From assembly GCF_004135205.1 (NCBI RefSeq), contig NZ_CP035490.1:2187501-2251500 (forward strand): 64,000 nucleotides of DNA. The letters are read 5' to 3'. Shown here one piece after another: positions 1 through 7,258 of the stretch. The translations under genes and the position numbers were made by a program. Numbering within the stretch: position 1 is the first letter of the stretch; each line of letters begins with the position of its first letter. Below the pieces are notes generated by a model. That model was not told where the DNA came from. It ran no database searches and saw nothing but the letters and a program-made list of their open reading frames with translations. The stretch comes from Hahella sp. KA22. Lineage in GTDB: Bacteria; Pseudomonadota; Gammaproteobacteria; Pseudomonadales; Oleiphilaceae.

Positions 1-1547
1 ACCTTGATGCAGGCGAGGGCGTTGGCGTCTGTGCCTTCGCCAAGCGCGAATTCATCGTAAGCCTCTACTGCGATGCTGATCCGGTAGCGACTCTCCAGTG
101 CGGCGGCCACCGCCTCCACGCCGCCATGGCCTTGGCCGCGGATGCCGGAGATAATGGCGTCGTCGCCGAATTCAATTTGCACCTGCACGGCTTCGTCAGT
201 TCTATGCATATCGTAGGTGCGTAACCGCCATCCTTTGGGCGTGCTCAGGTAGCGCTCTTCAAACAGGCGATGGATGGTGCGGGAGTCAATTTCGCCGCCT
301 TCAGACTCCGCTTCATGTTGCACGACTTTCGCGAACTCGATCTGTAACCAGCGTGGCAGACTGATGTTGTAATCACGCTCCAGTACGTGCGCGACGCCGC
401 CTTTGCCGGACTGACTGTTGATGCGAACCACTTCTTCGTAGCGTCTGCCCAGGTCGAAAGGATCGATAGGCAGGTACGCCACATTCCAGACGTCGTCCTC
501 TTTACGTTTATGCAGACACTTGCGAATCGCATCCTGGTGGCTGCCTGAGAATGCGGTGAAGACCAGGTCGCCAGCGTAAGGATGGCGCGGGTGCGTGCTG
601 ATCTCAGTGCAAGCCTCGACAGTGTCGATAATCTCTGACATGTCGGACAGGTCCAACATAGGATCGATGCCCTGGGAGTACAGGTTCATGGCCATGGTGA
701 CCAAATCCATGTTGCCGGTGCGCTCGCCGTTGCCTAACAGGGTTCCCTCGATTCTGTCAGCGCCCGCCATCACCGCCAGTTCCGCCGCGGCTACGCCGCA
801 GCCGCGGTCATTGTGGGTGTGCACGCTGACAATAACGTGTTCCCGTTGATGGATGTTATCGCACATCCATTCGATCTGGTCGGCGAAGACGTTAGGAGTC
901 GCCATCTCAACCGTCGCGGGAAGGTTGATGATGACTTTGCGGCCGTTTTCCGGGCGCCATACGGCGTTCACTGCGTTGACGACTTCCAGGGCGAAGTCCA
1001 GTTCAGTACCGGTAAAGCTTTCTGGAGAATACTCAAAACTCCACTGGGTTTCCGGATGCTTTTCAGCGTGCGCCAGCACTTCCTGGGCGCCGCGCACCGC
1101 AATGGCTTTGATGCCTTCGCGATCCAACCCGAATACTTGCTCGCGTTGAACAGTGGATGTGGAGTTATAAACGTGAACGATCGCTTGTTTGACGCCCTGC
1201 AGCGCTTCATAAGTACGTGCGATCAGCTCGGGACGCGCCTGCGTCAGCACCTGAATAGTGACATCGTCCGGAATACGATTTTCTTCAATCAGTTTGCGGC
1301 AGAAATCAAAGTCAGGCTGGCTGGCGGCGGGGAAGCCGATTTCGATTTCCTTAAACCCACATTTCACCAGGAGGTCGAACAGTCGCTGCTTCTGGCTAAC
1401 GTTCATTGGCTTGATCAAAGCCTGGTTGCCGTCGCGCAGGTCAACTGCGCACCAGATGGGCGCTTGTTCGATAACCTGATCCGGCCAGCGGCGGTCCGCC
1501 TTACGGATGGGAGTGTATGGACGATATTTGCGGTGGTCGAAAGCCAT
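1..1547 (-). CDS. leuA: 2-isopropylmalate synthase, C-terminus cut by window edge
   Basis: First committed enzyme of leucine biosynthesis; it condenses acetyl-CoA with 2-oxoisovalerate in the cytoplasm. The reverse-strand reading starts at ATG 1547 (MAFDHRKYRPYTPIRKADRR) and stays open to base 1. The DRE-TIM signature is clear: VDLRDGNQALIKPM near residue 40, FKEIEIGFPAASQPDFDF, and the metal-binding HTHNDRGCGVA further on. The N-terminus and layout match the long (about 560 aa) LeuA form seen in pseudomonads; about 515 residues are present, running into the regulatory domain. The start follows AGGAAGACTTACGAGG. About 280 bp of leader separates it from the divergent Lrp-type gene. I found no convincing leucine leader peptide there. 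Confidence 0.95.
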   Translation of the reverse strand, partial: MAFDHRKYRPYTPIRKADRRWPDQVIEQAPIWCAVDLRDGNQALIKPMNVSQKQRLFDLLVKCGFKEIEIGFPAASQPDFDFCRKLIEENRIPDDVTIQVLTQARPELIARTYEALQGVKQAIVHVYNSTSTVQREQVFGLDREGIKAIAVRGAQEVLAHAEKHPETQWSFEYSPESFTGTELDFALEVVNAVNAVWRPENGRKVIINLPATVEMATPNVFADQIEWMCDNIHQREHVIVSVHTHNDRGCGVAAAELAVMAGADRIEGTLLGNGERTGNMDLVTMAMNLYSQGIDPMLDLSDMSEIIDTVEACTEISTHPRHPYAGDLVFTAFSGSHQDAIRKCLHKRKEDDVWNVAYLPIDPFDLGRRYEEVVRINSQSGKGGVAHVLERDYNISLPRWLQIEFAKVVQHEAESEGGEIDSRTIHRLFEERYLSTPKGWRLRTYDMHRTDEAVQVQIEFGDDAIISGIRGQGHGGVEAVAAALESRYRISIAVEAYDEFALGEGTDANALACIK

Positions 1548-1831
1548 GGAAATCAGCCTCGTAAGTCTTCCTGTTCGAATTGAGCGGGTGTTAGCGTTTC
1601 CCGCATCCATTTAGGTTTTGAGCGCAATGGCTCTGTTCGCTTGAGCTTGTGGCCCGTTAAGCCGCCTCGCCTTGTGAGCCAGGCCGGCTGACGTCTCGTA
1701 ATAAGGTGGGTGCGCCTTAAAGAGAAGTGCAGTCAGGAAAGCAATAATACCGAGAATGGCGCGCAATGAGTTTGCGTTGTTGACTTGATTTTAATGAAAA
1801 TTGATAGATAATTTTAAAAATAAACATTTTT

Positions 1832-2335
1832 GTGAAATTAAATATCCAAATGAAAGAGAAGCTTGTCAAAATAGATCGAATTGATCGCAAAATATTGGAA
1901 TGTTTGCAAAAGGATGGTGGGTTATCCAATCAGGAACTGGCGGAAAAAGTTGGATTATCGCCGTCGCCTTGTCTGCGCCGCGTGCGTGCGCTGGAGGAGG
2001 CCGGCATTATTCTGCGCCGGGTGACTTTATTGGAGCGTAAGAAGCTGGGGCTGTCCTTGACGGTGGTTATCCAAATCAGCATGGATCGCCACACGCCGGA
2101 ACGCTTCGAAGAGTTTGAAAATCAGGTTAAAGAGTCCCCGGAAGTTCAGGAATGCTACTTGATAACCGGGCAGGAGGCGGACTACATGCTGAAGGTAGTG
2201 GTGCCGGACATGGACGCATACCAAGTGTTCCTTTTGAATAAGATCACCCGTATTCCCGGGGTGAGCGGCGTTCACTCCAGTTTCGTCCTGCGCAGAGTGG
2301 TGGATAACACGGAGCTGCCGCTGGGCTATCTGTAG
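1832..2335 (+). CDS. Lrp/AsnC family transcriptional regulator
   Basis: DNA-binding regulator of the feast/famine family, normally controlling amino-acid metabolism. The N-terminal winged helix-turn-helix is visible (KIDRIDRKILECLQKDGG, then LSNQELAEKVGLSPSPCLRR). The C-terminal RAM ligand-binding domain follows, with the typical VQECYLITGQEADYML strand-turn. At 167 aa from a GTG at 1832, or 161 aa from ATG 1850, the length is normal; neither start has a strong ribosome-binding site, so the start is uncertain. It is divergent from leuA, so control of leucine synthesis is a reasonable inference but not shown. The upstream 100 bp is very AT-rich. Confidence 0.9.
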   Translation: MKLNIQMKEKLVKIDRIDRKILECLQKDGGLSNQELAEKVGLSPSPCLRRVRALEEAGIILRRVTLLERKKLGLSLTVVIQISMDRHTPERFEEFENQVKESPEVQECYLITGQEADYMLKVVVPDMDAYQVFLLNKITRIPGVSGVHSSFVLRRVVDNTELPLGYL

Positions 2336-2417
2336 GACGGCCGTTCACGACTCCTTCACGAGAAAGTTTCTCGGCTATTACGCATGGCTTATTAATGGCT
2401 CTGTCTTACACTAATAG

Positions 2418-2429
2418 TTAGCTAGCTAA
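2418..2429. promoter_or_regulatory. SlyA/MarR-type operator palindrome
   Basis: A perfect 12-bp palindrome TTAGCTAGCTAA sits about 30 bp before the MarR-family start. It differs by one base from the published SlyA consensus TTAGCAAGCTAA, so autoregulation by the downstream protein is likely. This is inferred from sequence only. Confidence 0.55.
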
Positions 2430-2460
2430 TTAATTTAAATTCTCTAACAAGCGAAATATC

Positions 2461-2886
2461 ATGAGCGAGTTATTTTCCTTCACATTGGCGCGTCTGAACC
2501 GACGCTGGCGAAAACTGCTGGATGATCGGCTCAGTGATTTGGGGCTGACTCAATCCCGCTGGGTGACGCTGCTTTATCTGCAAAGGCTGGGCGGCGATCT
2601 GACTCAGAAAGAACTGGCGAACGCTCTGTCCATTGAATCGCCAACCCTGGTGCGACTGCTGCATGGCCTGGAGGAATCCGGGCTGGTCACCCGCACTGGG
2701 TGTGGACAAGACGGTCGCGCCAAACGCATTCGCCTGACTCCTGCGGCGGAGAGTTATCTGGAAACGGTGAATGAGCGCGCCGCCGCATTGCGGAGCGAGA
2801 TGCTTGCTGGCGTTTCGCCACAGGATCTCGAACTGTGCCTGCAGGTTTTTGCGCGGATAGAAAAGAATGCATCGGAAATAAACTGA
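2461..2886 (+). CDS. MarR family regulator, SlyA-like
   Basis: Small dimeric winged-helix regulator of 141 aa, a normal MarR length. The recognition helix region LTQKELANALSIESPTLVRLLHGLEESGLV and wing GQDGRAKRIRLTPA are typical of the SlyA branch. It lies 76 bp upstream of a DHA2-type efflux gene in the same orientation, the usual arrangement for a regulator controlling drug or phenolic export. A palindrome close to the SlyA consensus lies just upstream. The inferred job is repression of itself and the efflux gene until a small ligand is bound. Confidence 0.88.
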   Translation: MSELFSFTLARLNRRWRKLLDDRLSDLGLTQSRWVTLLYLQRLGGDLTQKELANALSIESPTLVRLLHGLEESGLVTRTGCGQDGRAKRIRLTPAAESYLETVNERAAALRSEMLAGVSPQDLELCLQVFARIEKNASEIN

Positions 2887-2962
2887 CCGCCGCCTCGGCG
2901 ATTGGATGACGCATCGCTCACGCTTGCAAGGGGATTCCGAAGACTGATTACGGAGCATTTAC

Positions 2963-4399
2963 ATGTCTGATACGTTGTTGCAGGCTCTCTTTGATCGTCA
3001 TGGACCGGCCTATCGCTGGCTGGCCATGCTCACTGTCATGATGGGGACGGTCTCCGCCGTATTGACGTCGACTATCGTCAATGTGGCTTTGCCGGACATC
3101 ATGAACCACTTTTCCATTGGCCAGGGCGTCGCCCATTGGCTTTCCACCGGTTTTCTCGCCGCCATGACTACAACCATGCTGACCACCGCCTGGTTGACGC
3201 AACGCTTTGGTCTGCGTCACGCGCTGGGATTCGCCATGTTGCTGTTCGCTGGCGCTTCTGTATTAGGGGGCCTCGGGCCGAATGCGGAGTCTGTGATCCT
3301 GGCGCGGGTGCTGCAGGGCGCCGCCGCCGGCATGTTACAACCGATTGCGATGCATGTGTTGTTCAGGGTCTTCCCCCGTAATGAACGCGGGCGCGCTATT
3401 GGCATATACGGTATGGGCGTGATTCTGGCTCCGGCTCTGGGGCCGGTGTTGGGCGGCGTCATCGTGGACCAGCTCGACTGGCGTTATATCTTCTTTGCGC
3501 CGCTGCCTATTACCATGGCTGGCTTTCTGATGGCGCTACGCTACATGCCTCACAGGGAGCCGGAGGTTGAGCAGCATGGTTTCGATTGGATCAGTTTCTT
3601 TTATCTCTGCCTGTTTATCGGATGCGCGCTGGATGGATTGACCCGGTTACAGCATGGACTTGTGCAGCCGCTCTGGCAGTCTGTGGGAGCCTTGTTGGCG
3701 GTGTCCTCGCTCATCCTGTTTGTACGGCGGCAGCGACATAGCCGAAGCCCTCTGCTGGAGCTTGCGTTGCTGCGCGTTCCCAGCTTTCGCAGCGCATTTC
3801 TGGTGGCGTTAGGATTGGGCATGGCCTTGTTCGGCTCCACCTACATCATTCCTCTTTTTGTTCAGACTGTGCTGCACTATAGCGCGACGGAGGCGGGCAT
3901 GATGATGGCTCCGGCCGGTATTGCGCTGGGCATACTGTTTCCCTTCAGCGGACGGGCGGCGGATAAAGGCGCGCCTCATCGCCTGGTGATCGCGGGGCTT
4001 GCTTTGTTTGCCGGAGCCAGTCTGCTGTGGGTGTTTATCGGCCTGGCGCCGTCGTTTTTCTATCTGGCTGCGCTGGTGTTAGTGGGGCGTGTTGGACTGG
4101 CGTTGATGATGCCGGCGCTTAGCACCGGCGGTCTGGTGGAGGTCAGCGATGCGCAGTTAGGGCAAGCGTCGGGGATGATTAACTTCGCCAGACAATTTGG
4201 CGGCGCTATGGGCATCAATATCCTGGCGGTCATGCTGGAGTGGGGGAGTGAAGCGGGCGATGGGCGTCACGTCGCATCCATGCTGAGCTACACCGAAGCC
4301 TTTGTTCTGCTGGGCGTCATCGCCATCGCGGCTCTGTGGCCGGCGGCGCGCATCGGAAAGACTGACGCCTCTGTACAAGCCACGCCGGAAAGCGCCTGA
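2963..4399 (+). CDS. DHA2 (EmrB/QacA) family drug:H+ antiporter
   Basis: Inner-membrane major facilitator of 478 aa with repeated hydrophobic segments throughout, consistent with 12-14 transmembrane helices. Recognisable family features include the N-terminal MMGTVSAVLTSTIVNVALPDI helix, QRFGLRHALGFAML after helix 2, and the motif-C-like GMGVILAPALGPVLGG. It probably exports hydrophobic toxic compounds using the proton gradient. No EmrA-type membrane-fusion partner is adjacent. Co-oriented with the SlyA-like gene upstream and probably controlled by it. The C-terminus faces the convergent FabG-like gene with only 6 bp between stop codons. Confidence 0.9.
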   Translation: MSDTLLQALFDRHGPAYRWLAMLTVMMGTVSAVLTSTIVNVALPDIMNHFSIGQGVAHWLSTGFLAAMTTTMLTTAWLTQRFGLRHALGFAMLLFAGASVLGGLGPNAESVILARVLQGAAAGMLQPIAMHVLFRVFPRNERGRAIGIYGMGVILAPALGPVLGGVIVDQLDWRYIFFAPLPITMAGFLMALRYMPHREPEVEQHGFDWISFFYLCLFIGCALDGLTRLQHGLVQPLWQSVGALLAVSSLILFVRRQRHSRSPLLELALLRVPSFRSAFLVALGLGMALFGSTYIIPLFVQTVLHYSATEAGMMMAPAGIALGILFPFSGRAADKGAPHRLVIAGLALFAGASLLWVFIGLAPSFFYLAALVLVGRVGLALMMPALSTGGLVEVSDAQLGQASGMINFARQFGGAMGINILAVMLEWGSEAGDGRHVASMLSYTEAFVLLGVIAIAALWPAARIGKTDASVQATPESA

Positions 4400-4405
4400 G
4401 TGGTC

Positions 4406-5770
4406 CTAAGCGCCGATCAGGGCCTGCCCACACACTCTTATGGTCGCGCCGGTGATTCCATAGGCCCCGGGCGTGGCGAGGAATGCAATCAACGCTGCGA
4501 CGTCTTCGGGATGGCCGCCCTGTGATAACGAGTTCAGGCGACGACCGGCTTCCCGCATCAACAGGGGCATTTGCGCCGTCATATCCGTTTCAATAAATGC
4601 GGGCGCGACAGCATTGACAGTGACCCCTTTGGAGGCCAGCTGAGGCGCCAGCGCCGCCACGTAACCGATCAGCGCCGCTTTACTGGCCGCGTAGTTAGTC
4701 TGCCCAAAATTGCCTGCGACGCCGCTGATCGATGACAGACAAATAATGCGCCCCATAGTGCGCAGCGCCTTTGTCTTCAGCAGAGCGTCGTTAATGGCGA
4801 CGACAGCCCGAAAATTAACATCCAGCACGCGGCTCCAAGTCTCTTCTGACATCTTCGCCAGGGTTTTGTCGCGCGTGATTCCGGCGTTATGCACGAGAAT
4901 GTCGACACCGCCATATTGCTCCAGAAAGAATTGCGCGAGAGTTTGTGGCGCATCCGGTGTGGTAATGTCCATGGGTAAGGGAACGCCGTTAATATCAGTG
5001 GCGAACGTCGTCAGGGCGCGACTGGCGGAGGGTATATCCAGGCACACTACTGTAGCGCCTTCCTCGGCGAGCCTGCGCGCTGTCGCCGCACCGATGCCAC
5101 GGGACGCGCCTGTCACCAGGGCGACCTTATTCTGCAGTGGCCGGTAGGGGGTTGGCAGTGGTTGAGAAGTTGGCGCTTTCACTGCGGCGCTAAGCCTGAT
5201 CGCCTGACCGTCCACGTAGGCGCTGGTTGGGGAGCAGAAAAATGCGAGCGGCCCTGTCAGGCGGTCCTCCTGACCTGCCTCCAGATAAATCAAATTGGCG
5301 GTGGCTCCACGCTTACCCAACTCTTTGCCAAGAGAGCGGGTGAATCCTTCGACGGCTTTGGCGCATGCCGCCGCCACGGGGTCGTTCATTTGCTCGGGGG
5401 TTGACGCTAATAAAAGTGCGCGCCCATGGCGGGGAAATTGCGCCATGAGGGGATGGAAGAAACGGTATAACGCATCCAAATCCTTACTACTGCGGCAGCC
5501 GGTGGCGTTGAACAGGGCGATGATCGGCGCTGCTTCGCTTGTCCGCATGTCCTCGCATACCTGCGCTCCAAGTTCCTGTAGTCGGGCGCGCACGACATCC
5601 AATGCCCGACTTTCGGTGACGCCGCCGATCAACGCAGTAGCCCCATGCAGTGGACTGTCGGGGATCGCCTGCGTCGAGCGCTGAAGAGCAACCGGAGCGG
5701 GCAGTCCCAGTTTTTTCAGCAGTTTGTAGGCGCCTGGATGAGTGGCGAGTGTGAGCAGTAGATCAGACAT
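4406..5770 (-). CDS. High-molecular-weight 3-oxoacyl-ACP reductase (FabG-like SDR)
   Basis: NAD(P)-dependent short-chain dehydrogenase of 454 aa, about twice the length of ordinary FabG. The N-terminal ~205 residues look like a degenerate Rossmann unit. The C-terminal half is canonical: TGASRGIG cofactor loop near residue 217, NAG, catalytic Ser in LSSISG, and YAASK near residue 358. This matches the HMW FabG (FabG4-like) type. Start chosen at ATG 5770 because AAGGA lies 6-7 bp before it; the frame stays open 29 codons further upstream without a better site. It is divergent from a FabR-type repressor, so a role in acyl-chain metabolism and control by that repressor are inferred. Confidence 0.88.
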   Translation of the reverse strand: MSDLLLTLATHPGAYKLLKKLGLPAPVALQRSTQAIPDSPLHGATALIGGVTESRALDVVRARLQELGAQVCEDMRTSEAAPIIALFNATGCRSSKDLDALYRFFHPLMAQFPRHGRALLLASTPEQMNDPVAAACAKAVEGFTRSLGKELGKRGATANLIYLEAGQEDRLTGPLAFFCSPTSAYVDGQAIRLSAAVKAPTSQPLPTPYRPLQNKVALVTGASRGIGAATARRLAEEGATVVCLDIPSASRALTTFATDINGVPLPMDITTPDAPQTLAQFFLEQYGGVDILVHNAGITRDKTLAKMSEETWSRVLDVNFRAVVAINDALLKTKALRTMGRIICLSSISGVAGNFGQTNYAASKAALIGYVAALAPQLASKGVTVNAVAPAFIETDMTAQMPLLMREAGRRLNSLSQGGHPEDVAALIAFLATPGAYGITGATIRVCGQALIGA

Positions 5771-5947
5771 GACGATTTCCTTTTTCGTAATGACGAAGTG
5801 GGCGACTCTTGTTTGGCGTAGATTTAAAAGTGGCGGCGAAAACGCTCTTTTCTTCACAGAAAATCGGCGTACGGCGGCTAAAGCCTATATTCTTCGCCGC
5901 AACAAGGCTAGGATATAGCTCCTTTTCATGTCAGTAAGGGCAGTGCA

Positions 5948-6664
5948 TTGAATCAGGAGCAGAAACTTGAGTCTGTCGCAACCAGAACGCCACAGGGACG
6001 TAAGGCGGTTATCTCGCGGGAAGATGTAATTTCAGCTGCATTGAAGCTGGCCGGGCCGCATCGCAGCGTGTCCACGTTAAGTCTGCGTGAAGTCGCCCGG
6101 GAAGCGGGCATTGCGCCCAACAGTTTTTACCGGCATTTCAGAGATATTGATGAATTGGCGGTGGCTCTTATAGAACGCGCCGGAACCTCTCTCAGGAAAA
6201 TCATTGGCGAAGCCCGCAATCGCGCGCGCTCGGACACCAGTGTGGTGCGCTCTTCCGTCGAGGCCTTTGTCGAACAGCTAAGCGCCGATGAAAAATTTCT
6301 ACATATCCTGCTCCGAGAAGGCAATGTCGGCTCAGATGCATTTAAATACGCGGTAGAACGCCAACTGTGCTTCTTTGAAGAAGAGCTTTGCGTAGACTTG
6401 GTGCGCCTCGCCAAATCCAAAGGCACGGGCATTATGCAGCCGGAGCTGGTGTCCAAGGCGATCACCCGGTTGGTGTTCGCAGTGGCCGCCACCGCACTGG
6501 ATCTCCCTTTCGAAAAGCATGCCGAGATCAGCGATCAACTGGAGCGTATGATCCGGATGATTATCGTCGGGTCTCAGGTTTTGGCGGAAATCGAACCGAA
6601 TCCCGCCGTCGTCGCCACGGAATTGGCGAGCGTGAGGGCGTCTCTGGAGCGTCCTGAACTCTGA
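5948..6664 (+). CDS. fabR: TetR family repressor, FabR-like
   Basis: TetR-type repressor of 238 aa that in the FabR branch senses acyl-ACP/acyl-CoA and controls unsaturated fatty-acid genes. The HTH is clear at residues ~20-65 (ISREDVISAALKLAG, then LREVAREAGIAPNSFYRHF). The ligand domain contains LREGNVGSDAFKYAVERQL, typical of FabR. The start is TTG 5948 with only a weak AAGGGC upstream, so a few residues either way are uncertain. It diverges from the HMW FabG gene across a 177-bp promoter region. It is the last recognisable housekeeping gene before the T3SS locus. Confidence 0.82.
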   Translation: MNQEQKLESVATRTPQGRKAVISREDVISAALKLAGPHRSVSTLSLREVAREAGIAPNSFYRHFRDIDELAVALIERAGTSLRKIIGEARNRARSDTSVVRSSVEAFVEQLSADEKFLHILLREGNVGSDAFKYAVERQLCFFEEELCVDLVRLAKSKGTGIMQPELVSKAITRLVFAVAATALDLPFEKHAEISDQLERMIRMIIVGSQVLAEIEPNPAVVATELASVRASLERPEL

Positions 6665-6674
6665 GCGGATGCGC

Positions 6675-7091
6675 TTAATGCGCTTCCGCCGTCCTCAGTT
6701 CCAGCTTTAACCAATCCTGCCCATCCCGGCGTCCGTCGTCGATAGCGTTGAAATAGCGTTTATAGAACGTCAATAGTTTGTCCGGGGAGGGAACGGGACC
6801 TCCGTCTTCATGCTCTATGCGCATCGCGGTGGTGACCAGTTTTCTGATGTCCGGCGCGTGTCTGCGAATAACGTCCAGCAGCCATCTCATTTCCGCAAAT
6901 GCGTTGCCAAGACCCTTTGTGCGTTGCAGGCGTCGGTACAGAATGATCGTCAGCACGTCTTCTTCCTGGCGATAGGTGATTTCGGCGTGTTGAAAACAAG
7001 CGGTTTCGCCAATGGGGCGGGTTCCGGGCAAGAGGGAGTATGGGCGTGTAGGGATGCCCTCGCGGGCCAGTATATTCGAGAGCGGATACAT
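6675..7091 (-). CDS. LcrR-like type III secretion accessory protein
   Basis: 138-aa protein. Its middle (ILYRRLQRTKGLGNAFAEM) and tail (LLTFYKRYFNAI followed by WLKLELR) line up with what I remember of Yersinia LcrR and its Pseudomonas/Aeromonas counterparts PcrR/AcrR: VLVQRVEQRRGLKNPFAAL, then LAHFYRRW and GWFSLKV. LcrR has a poorly defined role in low-calcium-response regulation and LcrG expression. The start has AAGGTGA 6 bp upstream. In other species lcrR lies between sctV and lcrG; here it sits alone at the left edge of the T3SS locus, convergent with fabR. The assignment rests on remembered similarity, hence the moderate confidence. Confidence 0.55.
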   Translation of the reverse strand: MYPLSNILAREGIPTRPYSLLPGTRPIGETACFQHAEITYRQEEDVLTIILYRRLQRTKGLGNAFAEMRWLLDVIRRHAPDIRKLVTTAMRIEHEDGGPVPSPDKLLTFYKRYFNAIDDGRRDGQDWLKLELRTAEAH

Positions 7092-7258
7092 ATCGTCACC
7101 TTCGGCGGTTCAGGTTAACCCTGTTATTGTTGTTGGGTAACCGTTGCGCTACGAAGGTTGCGGCGATTAATTCAACGTCTCACCGACAAGTAATACTGAG
7201 ACGCAGTTGGGGGCGATTTTTATATTTATTAACTTATTAAATTTATTAACTTATCTAT

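Noticed and set aside
813-1583. Plus-strand open frame of 256 codons at the left end
   Set aside because: Lies wholly antisense to leuA, whose conserved motifs are clear on the other strand.
1548-1831. Possible leucine leader peptide/attenuator before leuA
   Set aside because: No run of Leu codons with an adjacent terminator hairpin could be found on the minus strand.
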